Shown one piece after another: positions 1-8,602 of a DNA stretch of 64,000 nt. The notes under the pieces were generated by a model. The model was not told the origin of the DNA. It worked only from the letters and a program-made list of their open reading frames with translations, and made no database searches. How positions within the stretch are numbered: position 1 is the stretch's first letter; each line of letters begins with the position of its first letter. Position numbers and translations under genes: made by a program. This stretch comes from Crocinitomix sp. (GTDB lineage Bacteria; Bacteroidota; Bacteroidia; Flavobacteriales_D; Crocinitomicaceae). The DNA lies in contig WTCE01000080.1 in assembly GCA_013138735.1 (NCBI GenBank), positions 1-64,000 of the forward strand, in the 5' to 3' direction.

Positions 1-1
1 T

Positions 2-145
2 GATAAAGAAGAACCGAAACATTATGACTTTTATGGATATATTTACTATTCTGTGACATCTAGTCACAAAATAGTAAAATTTGACGAGGCAAGCCTCGAG
101 GTATTAAACCTGAAAGCGAATAAAAAATGGCCTCCACCTGAATGA
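2..145 (+). CDS. C-terminal end of an unidentified protein (partial)
   Basis: An open frame runs in from the left edge and stops with TGA at 143-145, giving the last 47 residues of a protein whose start lies outside the window. The segment is rich in Tyr, Lys and charged residues, ends in WPPPE, and shows no membrane segment or recognisable motif. Its codon use resembles the neighbouring genes. It converges on the minus-strand gene ending at 193, with 47 bases between. I do not recognise the family. The call rests on frame openness to the edge only. Confidence 0.45.
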   Translation, partial: DKEEPKHYDFYGYIYYSVTSSHKIVKFDEASLEVLNLKANKKWPPPE

Positions 146-192
146 AGACCATTTACCCAACCCCACAATCCTACTCTACCCTATGATGCTCT

Positions 193-1359
193 TTAAAAAC
201 GAATGCTAACACCTGCATTTGCGCCCACCCAAATGGATGTACTACCTTCGTTGTTCCACCAGTTTTCTTCGAATAATGTATAAGGCACATTAAGCGCCGT
301 GTTTTCAGAATCTAGATTAAACTCAGACACATAAACATTGAACGAAGGCCCTGCAAAAATTCCGATATGATCGGTTAAATGAAAACGGAAAGCAGCATCT
401 GCACGACTCAAAATATTTAAACGCGGCGAAAAACTTTGTTGCAAAATATGATTGGCAGAAAGGTCTAGTGATAATTTCACTTTTTCTGTAATGCTTAACA
501 TGCTTCCAAAACCAAGCCCATATGTCAAATAGTTTTCTGATCCGTTAGCGGTATAACCTACTTTGTAAATCGTGTACAATTGATCAACCCCCATTTTATA
601 ATTAAGATTGGCATAAATGGCCTCACCACCCGAAATCTCAATAGCGTGATAACCATTTTTTACAAAGCTAATTAAACCAAATGGCACTCCTTTTTCAAAC
701 TCCTCTGCCACATTGATTAGCCCTAATTGAAAGCCTTTTATCTTTTTACCGTGATTGATTAATCCCATTTGGGCGCCAATAACATCTCCCGTAACAACGT
801 TTGAAATACCTGCTGCTTGCATGCCTGTAAAGTTGCCATTTACCGTATTTGAAATTCCAGCAAATTGAGCACCTATTACATTGCCGTTTGTTGTGTTTAC
901 AATACCACCAAATTGGGCACCAATTAAACTGCCGTTAACGGTGTTTGCAATACCTGCAAAATGAAGCCCTACTGCTGATTTACCGTATAAATTGGTAATG
1001 CCAGCAAAACTAACACTATTGCTCGTGTCTTTTACAATATTGGCGATTCCAGCGCAAATAATACCATTGGTTTTTTTAGTGTTTATATTGGCGATTCCGG
1101 CAAATTGAGCACCTGTTACATCTCCTAAATTTGTATTGACTAATCCACCGAATTCAACTCCATGCACGCCGCCGTTTATTCCGTATAGCACATTAAAGGA
1201 AACATTATTGGAATATTTAGGTGAATCAATTCCGTTTGTGCCAAGTGGATAGAAAAAGCTCACTTGACCCGGGCGACTCATTGTTGAATCTGTTTTTTGT
1301 GCTGAAGCCTGCCATGATATTGCAAGCAATAAAGCTATTGATAGTATTGTTTTTTTCAT
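193..1359 (-). CDS. AGI-repeat (LA_2272-like) surface/outer-membrane protein
   Basis: 388 aa with an N-terminal signal peptide (about residues 1-20, ending SWQASAQ). Residues ~55-235 are about ten ~19-20-aa repeats of the form GAQFAGIxNxxxGxxx. This resembles the LA_2272-type surface repeat family. A ~150-aa C-terminal region rich in alternating aromatic/polar strands ends in the aromatic residue typical of an outer-membrane barrel (SIRF). Repeats plus C-terminal domain are clearly homologous to the C-terminal two thirds of the protein at 3961-5913, so the two are paralogues. The ATG is 4 nt downstream of the TonB receptor stop, so the two are almost certainly co-transcribed. Biochemical role unknown. 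Location at the outer membrane is inferred from the signal peptide and strand pattern. Confidence 0.8.
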   Translation of the reverse strand: MKKTILSIALLLAISWQASAQKTDSTMSRPGQVSFFYPLGTNGIDSPKYSNNVSFNVLYGINGGVHGVEFGGLVNTNLGDVTGAQFAGIANINTKKTNGIICAGIANIVKDTSNSVSFAGITNLYGKSAVGLHFAGIANTVNGSLIGAQFGGIVNTTNGNVIGAQFAGISNTVNGNFTGMQAAGISNVVTGDVIGAQMGLINHGKKIKGFQLGLINVAEEFEKGVPFGLISFVKNGYHAIEISGGEAIYANLNYKMGVDQLYTIYKVGYTANGSENYLTYGLGFGSMLSITEKVKLSLDLSANHILQQSFSPRLNILSRADAAFRFHLTDHIGIFAGPSFNVYVSEFNLDSENTALNVPYTLFEENWWNNEGSTSIWVGANAGVSIRF

Positions 1360-1363
1360 TGTT

Positions 1364-3721
1364 TTAAAATTTAATTGTGTAAATCACATTTGGAATAATT
1401 GATAGTTGAACGTCCGTATCGATTTTATTTGTTCGACCATTATAAAATTCAGAAACGACTGCTTTATTATTGGTTAAGTTTTGAACGTCTATTTTGAAAG
1501 AATGACTGGCCCGTTTCATATCACAGCGATAAGTTAAACCAAGGTTTATAAAGAAAATATCATCTCCCTTTGCACCCCAAGGATTGCTCCAATCAGGGAT
1601 TGAATAGCCTGCGTCTTGCGAAGCGGGCAAATCAATTGGTGTAAATCGGTTTCCACCAATTAACGAGACTTTTGTGTTGATACCGAATGTTTTATTATTT
1701 CCTTTCTTTTTGCCAAACTTAAATTCTTTACCAGCCAATAAGTTGGCCGCATAATTGGCATCATAACGGGTGCTGCGCTCTACGCCATCTTTCAATGTAT
1801 ATTTAGATTGATAAACAGAACCTGTTACCAAGAAATAATAGTTGTTTTGAAAGAAACGTTCAAGGGTAAACTCAGCGCCATAATTACGTCCCTTTCCTTC
1901 GTTGATTAACTCAAAATCCGGCACGCCCGCTGACCAATTTAGGAAACTAAAATCGCTTGTTGGATCTTTGGCAATTGGTACATTATAAAGCTGCTGGTAA
2001 TACACTTCTGTTTTAAAGTGCATGTTTTCAGACAGACGATAGCCATAGCCCAATACATAATGCCTGCTTTTGGTTAAATCCAACTCCTTATTGGGGAAAG
2101 AATAAGTACCATCTTCTTGCAGTTCATTATACAAATAAACAGAAGGTGATTCTAAACGACTATGCATTCCAAATCCTGCTGAAACACTATGTCTTGGAGT
2201 CACTTGCCATTTCATACCTGCACGTGGTTCAACTGCTGTATTATTATTGAGAAGATAAGTTGTATGATGCACACCTGACACAATTGTGAGGTTATTGGTA
2301 ATACGGTGTCTCCAACTTAAAAAAGATTGCATCATCTCCGTATTTCCTTTTGAATCTTGAAAACGGGTTAGCACTCCATCCTGATCGTCATAATCATCCT
2401 CTTCAAAAAAATGATAATTAAAATGGGTATAAGTTGCGCCTATTTGAAAGATGTTTTTTTGGTTGGCTTTAAAGTTGGCAATCGATTGTACTTTGATATT
2501 ATTATCTGTAAAACTCTCTCTTTCTGATGTGTAAAACACACTATCTTTCTTCAAGAATTGTCCTTCACCACCATTGTATTGTGTAGACGCTGAAACGTAA
2601 CTTTTTAGATAAACTTTAGGATTAACAATGAAGGTATGCTTTAATGCCGCCATTCCAAGGTTGGCTTTAAAGTCATAAACACCATAAATTTCTCCAGTCG
2701 AATCGTTTTGACTGGTTTGAATAATTTTACTGATTCCACCCAATCCAACTATAGTAAATGTACCCGCCTTTTTAGTAGGGAAATTGAATTTAAATGCAGC
2801 ATCTTGATAAATAGGAACACCCCCAAAATCTAGAATCCCCGCTTTGTCCATTAAACTGAGTGTTGAATACCTATAATTAACCATATATGAACCACGGTAA
2901 CCCTTTTTAAACGGCCCTTCAAGTGTGGCTTCCAATCCTAAAGCACCTGCTTGAAAGGTATATTCTCTTTTTTGGTTATTTCCTTGGCGCATTTTTACAT
3001 CAAACACACCAGAAAGCGCATTGCCATATTCAGGTGCAAAAGCACCAGAAAAGAAATCGGAATTTGAGAGCACAGCACCGTTTAAAGCATTAATTGGTCC
3101 GCCTGTTGCACCATTATCTGAAAAGTGATTCGGATTTGGAATGTCTATCCCATCCAAGCGCCATAAAATACCACGGGGTGAATTTCCTCTAACTACAATA
3201 TCATTATCTCCTTCGGCATCACCAGTAACTCCTGCAAAACCAGAGGCCATTCTTGCCGGATCATTAAATGAACCTGCATAACGATTGGTCTCCTCAACAC
3301 TAAATGATTTAGCACTTACTGTTGCCATTTTATTTATAGCCTCGCTTTTATCTTTTTGGCTGGTGACCTCAACTTTTGTGAGGATCGTGATATCAGGTGT
3401 TAAATCAAAATTTAAGATTTTTTCTTTCCCTGACTCTATTAATACACTTGGCATTGAAATAGGCTGATATCCTATCGCCGTTATTTTTAATGATATGCGC
3501 CCTACAGGCACATTTGTTATTTTAAAATCACCGTTTTCATCTGTAATTCCGCCTAAAAGAGGATCCGTACCTGGTAAAATTAATCTGGCTCCTATAATTG
3601 GCACTTTCGTATCAAAATCAATTAAGGTTCCGCGTAAAGTTTGGGTTAATTCAACCTGACTCATTGCGCTTGTCCCTATGAAAAGCATTAAAATCGTTAG
3701 TATAAATTGTGTCTTTTTCAT
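1364..3721 (-). CDS. TonB-dependent receptor without STN domain
   Basis: 785 aa. A signal peptide (1-21) is followed directly by a carboxypeptidase-regulatory-like beta-sandwich (~residues 28-110, LRGTLIDFDTKVPIIGARLIL...GDFKITNVPVG). A plug domain follows (~130-245, with DIVVRGNSPRGILWRLDGIDIPN and a Gly-rich stretch). The rest is a 22-strand-type barrel ending in Phe (YTIKF). Such receptors import substrates across the outer membrane using TonB/ExbBD energy; the substrate is not evident and no SusD partner is nearby. There is no STN module before the carboxypeptidase-like domain, although the neighbouring ECF sigma/FecR genes normally pair with an STN receptor. The next gene (193-1359) follows by 4 nt. 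A candidate ECF promoter lies at 3749-3776. Confidence 0.92.
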   Translation of the reverse strand: MKKTQFILTILMLFIGTSAMSQVELTQTLRGTLIDFDTKVPIIGARLILPGTDPLLGGITDENGDFKITNVPVGRISLKITAIGYQPISMPSVLIESGKEKILNFDLTPDITILTKVEVTSQKDKSEAINKMATVSAKSFSVEETNRYAGSFNDPARMASGFAGVTGDAEGDNDIVVRGNSPRGILWRLDGIDIPNPNHFSDNGATGGPINALNGAVLSNSDFFSGAFAPEYGNALSGVFDVKMRQGNNQKREYTFQAGALGLEATLEGPFKKGYRGSYMVNYRYSTLSLMDKAGILDFGGVPIYQDAAFKFNFPTKKAGTFTIVGLGGISKIIQTSQNDSTGEIYGVYDFKANLGMAALKHTFIVNPKVYLKSYVSASTQYNGGEGQFLKKDSVFYTSERESFTDNNIKVQSIANFKANQKNIFQIGATYTHFNYHFFEEDDYDDQDGVLTRFQDSKGNTEMMQSFLSWRHRITNNLTIVSGVHHTTYLLNNNTAVEPRAGMKWQVTPRHSVSAGFGMHSRLESPSVYLYNELQEDGTYSFPNKELDLTKSRHYVLGYGYRLSENMHFKTEVYYQQLYNVPIAKDPTSDFSFLNWSAGVPDFELINEGKGRNYGAEFTLERFFQNNYYFLVTGSVYQSKYTLKDGVERSTRYDANYAANLLAGKEFKFGKKKGNNKTFGINTKVSLIGGNRFTPIDLPASQDAGYSIPDWSNPWGAKGDDIFFINLGLTYRCDMKRASHSFKIDVQNLTNNKAVVSEFYNGRTNKIDTDVQLSIIPNVIYTIKF

Positions 3722-3748
3722 TTTTTAATAGTTTACGTCTACTTAAGT

Positions 3749-3776
3749 GACGCCTATAATTGAAAAGACCCCTATT
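3749..3776 (-). promoter_or_regulatory. candidate ECF-sigma promoter of the TonB receptor
   Basis: Read on the minus strand: AATAGGGGTC, then 14 nt after GGGGTC, then CGTC, about 28 nt before the receptor ATG. The same layout (GGGGTC-N14-YGTC plus matching bases TTCA and TT between) occurs at 8326-8353, upstream of the GIN-domain lipoprotein. GGGG-type -35 and CGTC-type -10 elements with this spacing are in keeping with ECF promoters such as GGAACTT-N16-GTC. Assignment to the sigma factor at 6950-7489 is inference from position and duplication. Confidence 0.55.
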
Positions 3777-3960
3777 GGGATTTAAAAAAAGATTTTTTGA
3801 ATGGTGAAAAGGATGGGCTCAACAGCTAGTTGAATTGATTATTAGCGTGATACGTAAAATATGAATTTGTTCAAAATGTTTTGGATCGACAAACTTTAAA
3901 CCATTAAATAACGGTCTACTTAAAGGAGAAGTAGGTTATTTTTATCGCGTACAAAAGCGG

Positions 3961-5913
3961 TTAAAAGCGCAAACCTATTTGCCCACCAATCCACATTTGC
4001 ACTCTTCCATTGGTCGATACTTCGTCATAAAACGGATTAAAGGCCACATTTGAAATATAAAGCCCTTCATCATTTGCATTCCCTTGATAATTGACATTAT
4101 ATGTTGGCCCCGCAAAAACGGTTACCCAGTCTTTCAAAGCGTACTCAATAGTTGGCGCAAATTTATAAAGCTGTGCAAACTTGAACGTCTGAAAATAATC
4201 CTCTGACAAAATTTGTGCGCTTAAATCAATGCTCATTTGCAATTTATTTTTGAGCGTAAAATTAGTACCTAATCCCAGACCTGCGGCAATAGTTTGGTCT
4301 GTTCCAAATTTGATTCCGAAGTTGTACGTATTATAAAAATAACGTGTTCCACTTTTTAAGGTGAGGTTAATAGGAAAAATTTCGTTGGCACTTATCTCTG
4401 TTTTATGATAGCCTGTTTTCACGAAATTAACGAGCCCCAATGAAACCCCTTTATTTTCATTACTGATATTTATTAAACCAAGCTGCAGCCCTTTATTGGA
4501 CTTTGCAAAATTAAAGATTCCAGCTATTTGAACCCCACTATTTACATCCGAAACATTGAAGATTCCTGCACCTTGCAAGAAATTAGTTCCTCCACCCGCG
4601 ATATTCGCAATTCCTGCCATTTGGCCCCCAACTAAACTGCCACTAACAGAATTATAAATCCCACTCATTTGTAAACCATAGGAATCCCCCAAGGCCATGG
4701 TTGAAATCCCTGCCGCCTGCGCACCTCTAAAACCACCACGAACTCCTGAATATATTCCACTTACCTGCACACCTCTAAAATCGCCATTTGTCAAATTAGA
4801 AATGCCCGCTAACTGCAACCCTTCAAAGTCTTGTCCTACCAAATTAGCAACTCCAGCAGTTTGAACACCTCTAAATTTATGGCTATTCAAATTGGCTATA
4901 CCGCCCAATTGTAATCCTGAAAATTCTCCCCGAACGATATTCGATATGCCAGCAATCTGCATTCCTAAAACATCTCCACCAACTAAATTGCTTATCCCGG
5001 CGGCTTGAAACCATTGCACGTCTTCTTTATTAATATTAAACAATCCACCAATTTCTGCACCTCTCACTCCCTTTGAATAACCACCCAAAACATTTAACGA
5101 AAAATTATTATAAATTAATCCATTTGTAGAAAGGTTTGAACCAATACTTAATGACGGAACGAACGAAATTTGTGCGATTCTAGTTTCTCTAATATCTTCT
5201 AAATTTTCTGCATGAATGGCAGTTTCATTTGAAATCATTGAACCTGAAATGGCCTTATCCTCAATGGGTAAATAAATGCGCTCAGGTGTTTTGGTTGCCA
5301 TTTTTTCTACAATTTCAACTTTGGGTTCAAGCTTTGCATTTCTAATAATTACAGAATCTGTTGCCGCATCCAAAACAAAAACCATTTCATGAAACCCTTT
5401 TTTGCGAATGTATAAACTACGAATAGTTTCCGCCTTTGGAATTTGTAATTCATAGGTTCCATCTGACTTAGAAACAGCCGCATACCTTGCATCAATATCA
5501 TAAATACTGGCACCAGCTATTGGCTTTCCAGTTCTTTTATCGGAGATTCTGCCTCTAAACACAGTAAAAAGGTTAGATTTTTTACGGCGTCGCATTTCAT
5601 CCACATCCTCATTCTTCAATAAAACGATATAATTACCCACCTCTTTAAAGCGAATATTTTTATTGAAGATTAGTGTCAAACCAAATTCAATCGTTTTCCG
5701 TTCAATACTCAAACTTACAACCTTATCATCTTCAATAACTGTAGGATTATAAGAGAATTGCACTCCTGTTCGCTCTTCAATTACAAACAGAATAGTTTTA
5801 ACAGGCGTTGCTTTGATATCTATACTAATGATACGATCCAAAACACCCGTTTTGGACCAAGACAATGTTGTCAACAGCAATAAGATAATTGAAAAGAGGT
5901 GTTTAATCTGCAT
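3961..5913 (-). CDS. STN-domain + carboxypeptidase-like + AGI-repeat transducer-like protein
   Basis: 650 aa from the ATG at 5913. The longer form would begin with TTG at 5922, but the ATG gives a normal signal peptide MQIKHLFSIILLLLTTLSWS. Domains in order: STN (secretin/TonB short N-terminal domain, ~25-100, IDIKATPVKTILFVIEERTG...), a carboxypeptidase-regulatory-like sandwich (~115-180), a linker, ~12 AGI repeats (~265-495), and a C-terminal strand-rich domain ending GGQIGLRF. STN domains normally sit on FecA-type TonB receptors or on secretins and contact the periplasmic end of FecR. Here no plug or TonB barrel follows. The gene overlaps the fecR stop by 11 nt, implying coupled translation. 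I infer an outer-membrane sensor that signals to the adjacent FecR. Its repeats and C-terminus match the protein at 193-1359. A 238-nt gap separates it from the receptor gene. Confidence 0.82.
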   Translation of the reverse strand: MQIKHLFSIILLLLTTLSWSKTGVLDRIISIDIKATPVKTILFVIEERTGVQFSYNPTVIEDDKVVSLSIERKTIEFGLTLIFNKNIRFKEVGNYIVLLKNEDVDEMRRRKKSNLFTVFRGRISDKRTGKPIAGASIYDIDARYAAVSKSDGTYELQIPKAETIRSLYIRKKGFHEMVFVLDAATDSVIIRNAKLEPKVEIVEKMATKTPERIYLPIEDKAISGSMISNETAIHAENLEDIRETRIAQISFVPSLSIGSNLSTNGLIYNNFSLNVLGGYSKGVRGAEIGGLFNINKEDVQWFQAAGISNLVGGDVLGMQIAGISNIVRGEFSGLQLGGIANLNSHKFRGVQTAGVANLVGQDFEGLQLAGISNLTNGDFRGVQVSGIYSGVRGGFRGAQAAGISTMALGDSYGLQMSGIYNSVSGSLVGGQMAGIANIAGGGTNFLQGAGIFNVSDVNSGVQIAGIFNFAKSNKGLQLGLINISNENKGVSLGLVNFVKTGYHKTEISANEIFPINLTLKSGTRYFYNTYNFGIKFGTDQTIAAGLGLGTNFTLKNKLQMSIDLSAQILSEDYFQTFKFAQLYKFAPTIEYALKDWVTVFAGPTYNVNYQGNANDEGLYISNVAFNPFYDEVSTNGRVQMWIGGQIGLRF

Positions 5914-6922
5914 TACATTCAATCCTGTATTTTCCGTTTGGTGATTTGATATAAATAAGTGGATAACTTTCGGTTAAAGCGTCCAGAAAAATTTCCAATG
6001 ATTGATTTTTATTAAAACTGCTATGAATCTCTTGATTTTCGATTGACGGGCAATCGAGAACCAAACTATCACCTGCGATTGAATTCATAATTTCGATTGC
6101 CTCGTTGAGTGCCACATCATCAAAGCTTAATTTCTCTTCTTTCCAAAACATATCTTCAATCCCCGCAGTTGGTGAATCGTCTCTTATTAATTCACCAGAG
6201 TTACGATTATAGATTCCTTTTTGTCCAGCAACTAAGATGATTGTGGATTCTCCACTTCCAAACTCAACCTTACCCGAACTTACATAAACTTCTGTTAAAG
6301 AGTCTCCTTCTGCTGCTTTAATGTTAAACGAAGTTCCTAAAACCTTCACATAATTATCTTGCGGCAAGTCAATGATAAAAGGTTTCTCTTCATTTCTTTC
6401 AATATCGAAGAATGCTTCGCCATTTAGTGTTACGCGGCGCTCATCATCAGCAAAATCCACCGGATAAACTAAGCTCGTGTTCGCATTAAAAGTAACGACT
6501 GATCCATCAGGTAACTCATCTACAAGTCCAGACTCAACAGCAACAAAAGTTGTATATTCCAACTCGCCAGCCCCACTGAATTTCATCCATGTTAACACAC
6601 CAAATAGCACCACAACAGATGCCGCAATTGACAGGTACATTCTTCGATTGAAGACGCGGTTAATCGGAATCACCTTTTCTTCATTTTGACCAATTTGCCC
6701 CATTACATTTTTCCAAGCCAAATCAGTATCCACAACAACAGGTTTGGGTTCAACTTTACCCGCCGCCTTCCACGCTTTTAACAACAAATTATAGCGTGCC
6801 TCATTTGCCTGACTTTCATCAATCCAATTGGAAACAACCTTGTTTTCCTTTGCATTTAATTCGCCATTGATATGCCCCATTAAAAGGGCATCCGATATTT
6901 CTATTTTTTCATTTTCGTCCAT
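5903..6922 (-). CDS. FecR-family anti-sigma factor
   Basis: 339 aa. The cytoplasmic N-terminal ~90 residues (ISDALLMGHINGELNAKE..., with the W and R positions typical of FecR anti-sigma heads) are followed by one membrane segment (~96-115, MYLSIAASVVVLFGVLTWM). The periplasmic FecR beta-domain spans ~125-235 (LPDGSVVTFNANTSLVYP, LNGEAFFDI, VKVLGTSFNIKA). A C-terminal DUF4974/STN-like module (~260-335, FDDVALNEAIEIMNSIAG) follows. Proteins of this family hold or activate the ECF sigma factor and receive the signal from an STN domain at the outer membrane. It lies 27 nt downstream of the sigma gene and overlaps the STN-protein gene by 11 nt, so the three form one unit. Confidence 0.92.
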   Translation of the reverse strand: MDENEKIEISDALLMGHINGELNAKENKVVSNWIDESQANEARYNLLLKAWKAAGKVEPKPVVVDTDLAWKNVMGQIGQNEEKVIPINRVFNRRMYLSIAASVVVLFGVLTWMKFSGAGELEYTTFVAVESGLVDELPDGSVVTFNANTSLVYPVDFADDERRVTLNGEAFFDIERNEEKPFIIDLPQDNYVKVLGTSFNIKAAEGDSLTEVYVSSGKVEFGSGESTIILVAGQKGIYNRNSGELIRDDSPTAGIEDMFWKEEKLSFDDVALNEAIEIMNSIAGDSLVLDCPSIENQEIHSSFNKNQSLEIFLDALTESYPLIYIKSPNGKYRIECNAD

Positions 6923-6949
6923 TTCCTAATTGTTCCATCTGCTACATCT

Positions 6950-7489
6950 TTAACTAAACATTATTAATACAAGGATCGTGAGGTATTCTGACAAATCATT
7001 TTTGAGGTGTTTAATAGCACTCCCCATTTGATTTTCTACCGTCTTAATGCTGATTTTTAATTTCTCAGCTATTTCCTTATATTTCAATCCTTCAAAGCGA
7101 CTTAGGATAAAAATCCTTCTCCGCCCTTCTGGCAAATTATCTATTGACTTTCGTATTTTCTCGTCCAACTCAACCCCCTGGTATTCATCATCAACCGTGT
7201 ATCTCCCCTGTTCCATCTCTAATTGATTGTGTTTTTTATATTCTTCTCTTACCTTGATATGTCTTAATTGATTAAAACAAGAATTTCGCGTGGCAGTGTG
7301 GAGGTAGGCTCTTGCTGATTTTTCAAATTGGACTTCTGCTCTATTTTCCCAGAGTTTTACAAAAAGTGACTGTACCGTTTCTTCCGCAGCTGCCAAATCA
7401 TCCAAATATTTATTGGCATATGCGCAGAGTTCACTATAATGCTTTTTGAAAAGCATTTCAAACTCCGATAAATCAACTGTAAATTCCAT
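6950..7489 (-). CDS. ECF-type RNA polymerase sigma-70 factor
   Basis: 179 aa. Region 2 occupies ~9-85 (FEMLFKKHYSELCAYANKYL, ATRNSCFNQLRHIK). Region 4 occupies ~112-170, with the helix-turn-helix FEGLKYKEIAEKLKISIKTVENQM. This is the Bacteroidota RpoE-like/FecI-like class (RNA polymerase sigma-70 factor, Bacteroidetes family) paired with FecR. The gene is first in a unit with fecR and the STN-repeat protein. Likely targets are the two promoter-like copies at 3749-3776 and 8326-8353. A housekeeping-type TAnnTTTG box sits 14 nt upstream of its ATG. No region 3, as expected for ECF factors. Confidence 0.93.
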   Translation of the reverse strand: MEFTVDLSEFEMLFKKHYSELCAYANKYLDDLAAAEETVQSLFVKLWENRAEVQFEKSARAYLHTATRNSCFNQLRHIKVREEYKKHNQLEMEQGRYTVDDEYQGVELDEKIRKSIDNLPEGRRRIFILSRFEGLKYKEIAEKLKISIKTVENQMGSAIKHLKNDLSEYLTILVLIMFS

Positions 7490-7502
7490 ATTTAACCTTA
7501 AA

Positions 7503-7510
7503 CAAAAATA
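7503..7510 (-). promoter_or_regulatory. TAnnTTTG -7 box upstream of the ECF sigma gene
   Basis: TATTTTTG on the minus strand matches the Bacteroidota housekeeping -7 consensus TAnnTTTG and lies 14 nt before the ATG at 7489. No good -33 TTG is present at the usual spacing, so support is moderate. It suggests that the sigma gene is read by the primary sigma factor rather than by itself. Confidence 0.4.
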
Positions 7511-7563
7511 GTTAATGAAAAGGACTTTTAATTCCTATGTTCATTTCATTTACAATTTTGAAC

Positions 7564-8295
7564 TTAATATGGTTTTATTGAACCAGAACCAGAGATTCGT
7601 TGATCAATAATTGGATTTCCTTTGTAGGTCACATCACCACTTCCAGAAATATTCACATCCAACCTATCAATCGCATAAACTTCACATTCACCAGACCCTG
7701 ATACTCGAATTTCTACCGTTTTTGATGGCACATTGAAGGCACGCACTTCACCTGACCCACTAATATCAATTGTTTCCGTTTCAATTGTATCCATAGCTGT
7801 TAACATGACATCTCCACTTCCAGAAATCACCATTTCCACATGATTTACAAATAAGCTATCAATTTCTAAACTGCCGCTTCCACTTATATCAAGTTCAAGA
7901 TCGTCTGAGGTCATTTTATTGGGTATAAAAACATCTCCACTTCCAGAAATTGATAAGTCTTTTAATTCAGGGAGTGTTATGTAGACTTTTACGTCATAGT
8001 TGTTTTTAATACATTTCCCTTTTTTTAAATCAATTTCCAATGTCGTTCCTGATACTTTCGTCTCAATTATTTCCATCAAATTATTACTTGCTTCAATACT
8101 CACCGAGTATTCATCACCTTGCGTCACATATAAATCGGCTGCCATTTCTAACGAAATTTTAGAAAAATCAGTATGTTCTCTTTCTTGTGTCACTACATTA
8201 CCGTCTGGTTGATAACAAAATACCCCACCTTTTTTACACCCTGTTGCAAAAAGTAAGAGCGAGCAAAAGATGAATGTTATTTTTATTCTTTTCAT
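7564..8295 (-). CDS. GIN-domain (DUF2807) lipoprotein
   Basis: 243 aa. The signal peptide ends in a lipobox at FATGC (Cys20), so it is probably a lipoprotein. From ~45 to the end it carries the DUF2807/GIN beta-helical domain, with repeated G-S-G-S/D-V turns (ISGSGDVFI, ISGSGSLEID, ISGSGDVMLT, VSGSGECEVY, ISGSGDVTYKG). This is the putative head domain often found with adhesin-like or cell-surface proteins; its molecular role is not established. It precedes the sigma gene by 74 nt on the same strand. It has its own upstream motif at 8326-8353, shared with the TonB receptor promoter, which suggests common control. Confidence 0.88.
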   Translation of the reverse strand: MKRIKITFIFCSLLLFATGCKKGGVFCYQPDGNVVTQEREHTDFSKISLEMAADLYVTQGDEYSVSIEASNNLMEIIETKVSGTTLEIDLKKGKCIKNNYDVKVYITLPELKDLSISGSGDVFIPNKMTSDDLELDISGSGSLEIDSLFVNHVEMVISGSGDVMLTAMDTIETETIDISGSGEVRAFNVPSKTVEIRVSGSGECEVYAIDRLDVNISGSGDVTYKGNPIIDQRISGSGSIKPY

Positions 8296-8325
8296 AATCT
8301 AATTTTTTAGTTCCTTTTTTGGTGG

Positions 8326-8353
8326 GACACGTCAAAATGAATTGACCCCTATT
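8326..8353 (-). promoter_or_regulatory. candidate ECF-sigma promoter of the GIN-domain lipoprotein
   Basis: Second copy of the motif seen at 3749-3776. On the minus strand it reads AATAGGGGTC, 14 nt, TGTC, ending about 30 nt before the ATG at 8295. A run of seven T lies just upstream in both copies. Spacing between the GGGGTC and YGTC parts is identical (14 nt). The link to the adjacent ECF sigma factor is inferred. Confidence 0.55.
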
Positions 8354-8526
8354 CCATCCTCAAAAAAATATTTTTTTATAAAAAATACCTCGTACAAATA
8401 CCTACCTAAACCCTTTTAGATTAAGTATTAACACTTATAAAACGTCTAATTCCTACGTTCATCTGATAAATCAGGAACTTCATCTAAAATCGCCTATATT
8501 AGTGGTATAAATATGTTTAGGATAGC

Positions 8527-8534
8527 TACTTTTG
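8527..8534 (+). promoter_or_regulatory. TAnnTTTG -7 box upstream of the giant adhesin operon
   Basis: TACTTTTG fits the Bacteroidota -7 consensus and lies 68 nt before the chosen ATG at 8603. That would give a leader of about 60 nt. No clear TTG at -33. The 307-nt gap 8296-8602 otherwise holds only the divergent motif at 8326-8353 and AT-rich sequence. Confidence 0.35.
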
Positions 8535-8602
8535 TCTTGAATGAATAAGTTGCCGTAATCAGCTGTTAACTCAGACAATAGAAATGGCTTACTAACTTGG
8601 CT

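Noticed and set aside
8597-8602. TTG start for the giant adhesin
   Set aside because: The ATG at 8603 gives a normal signal peptide; the TTG adds only two residues and no signal.
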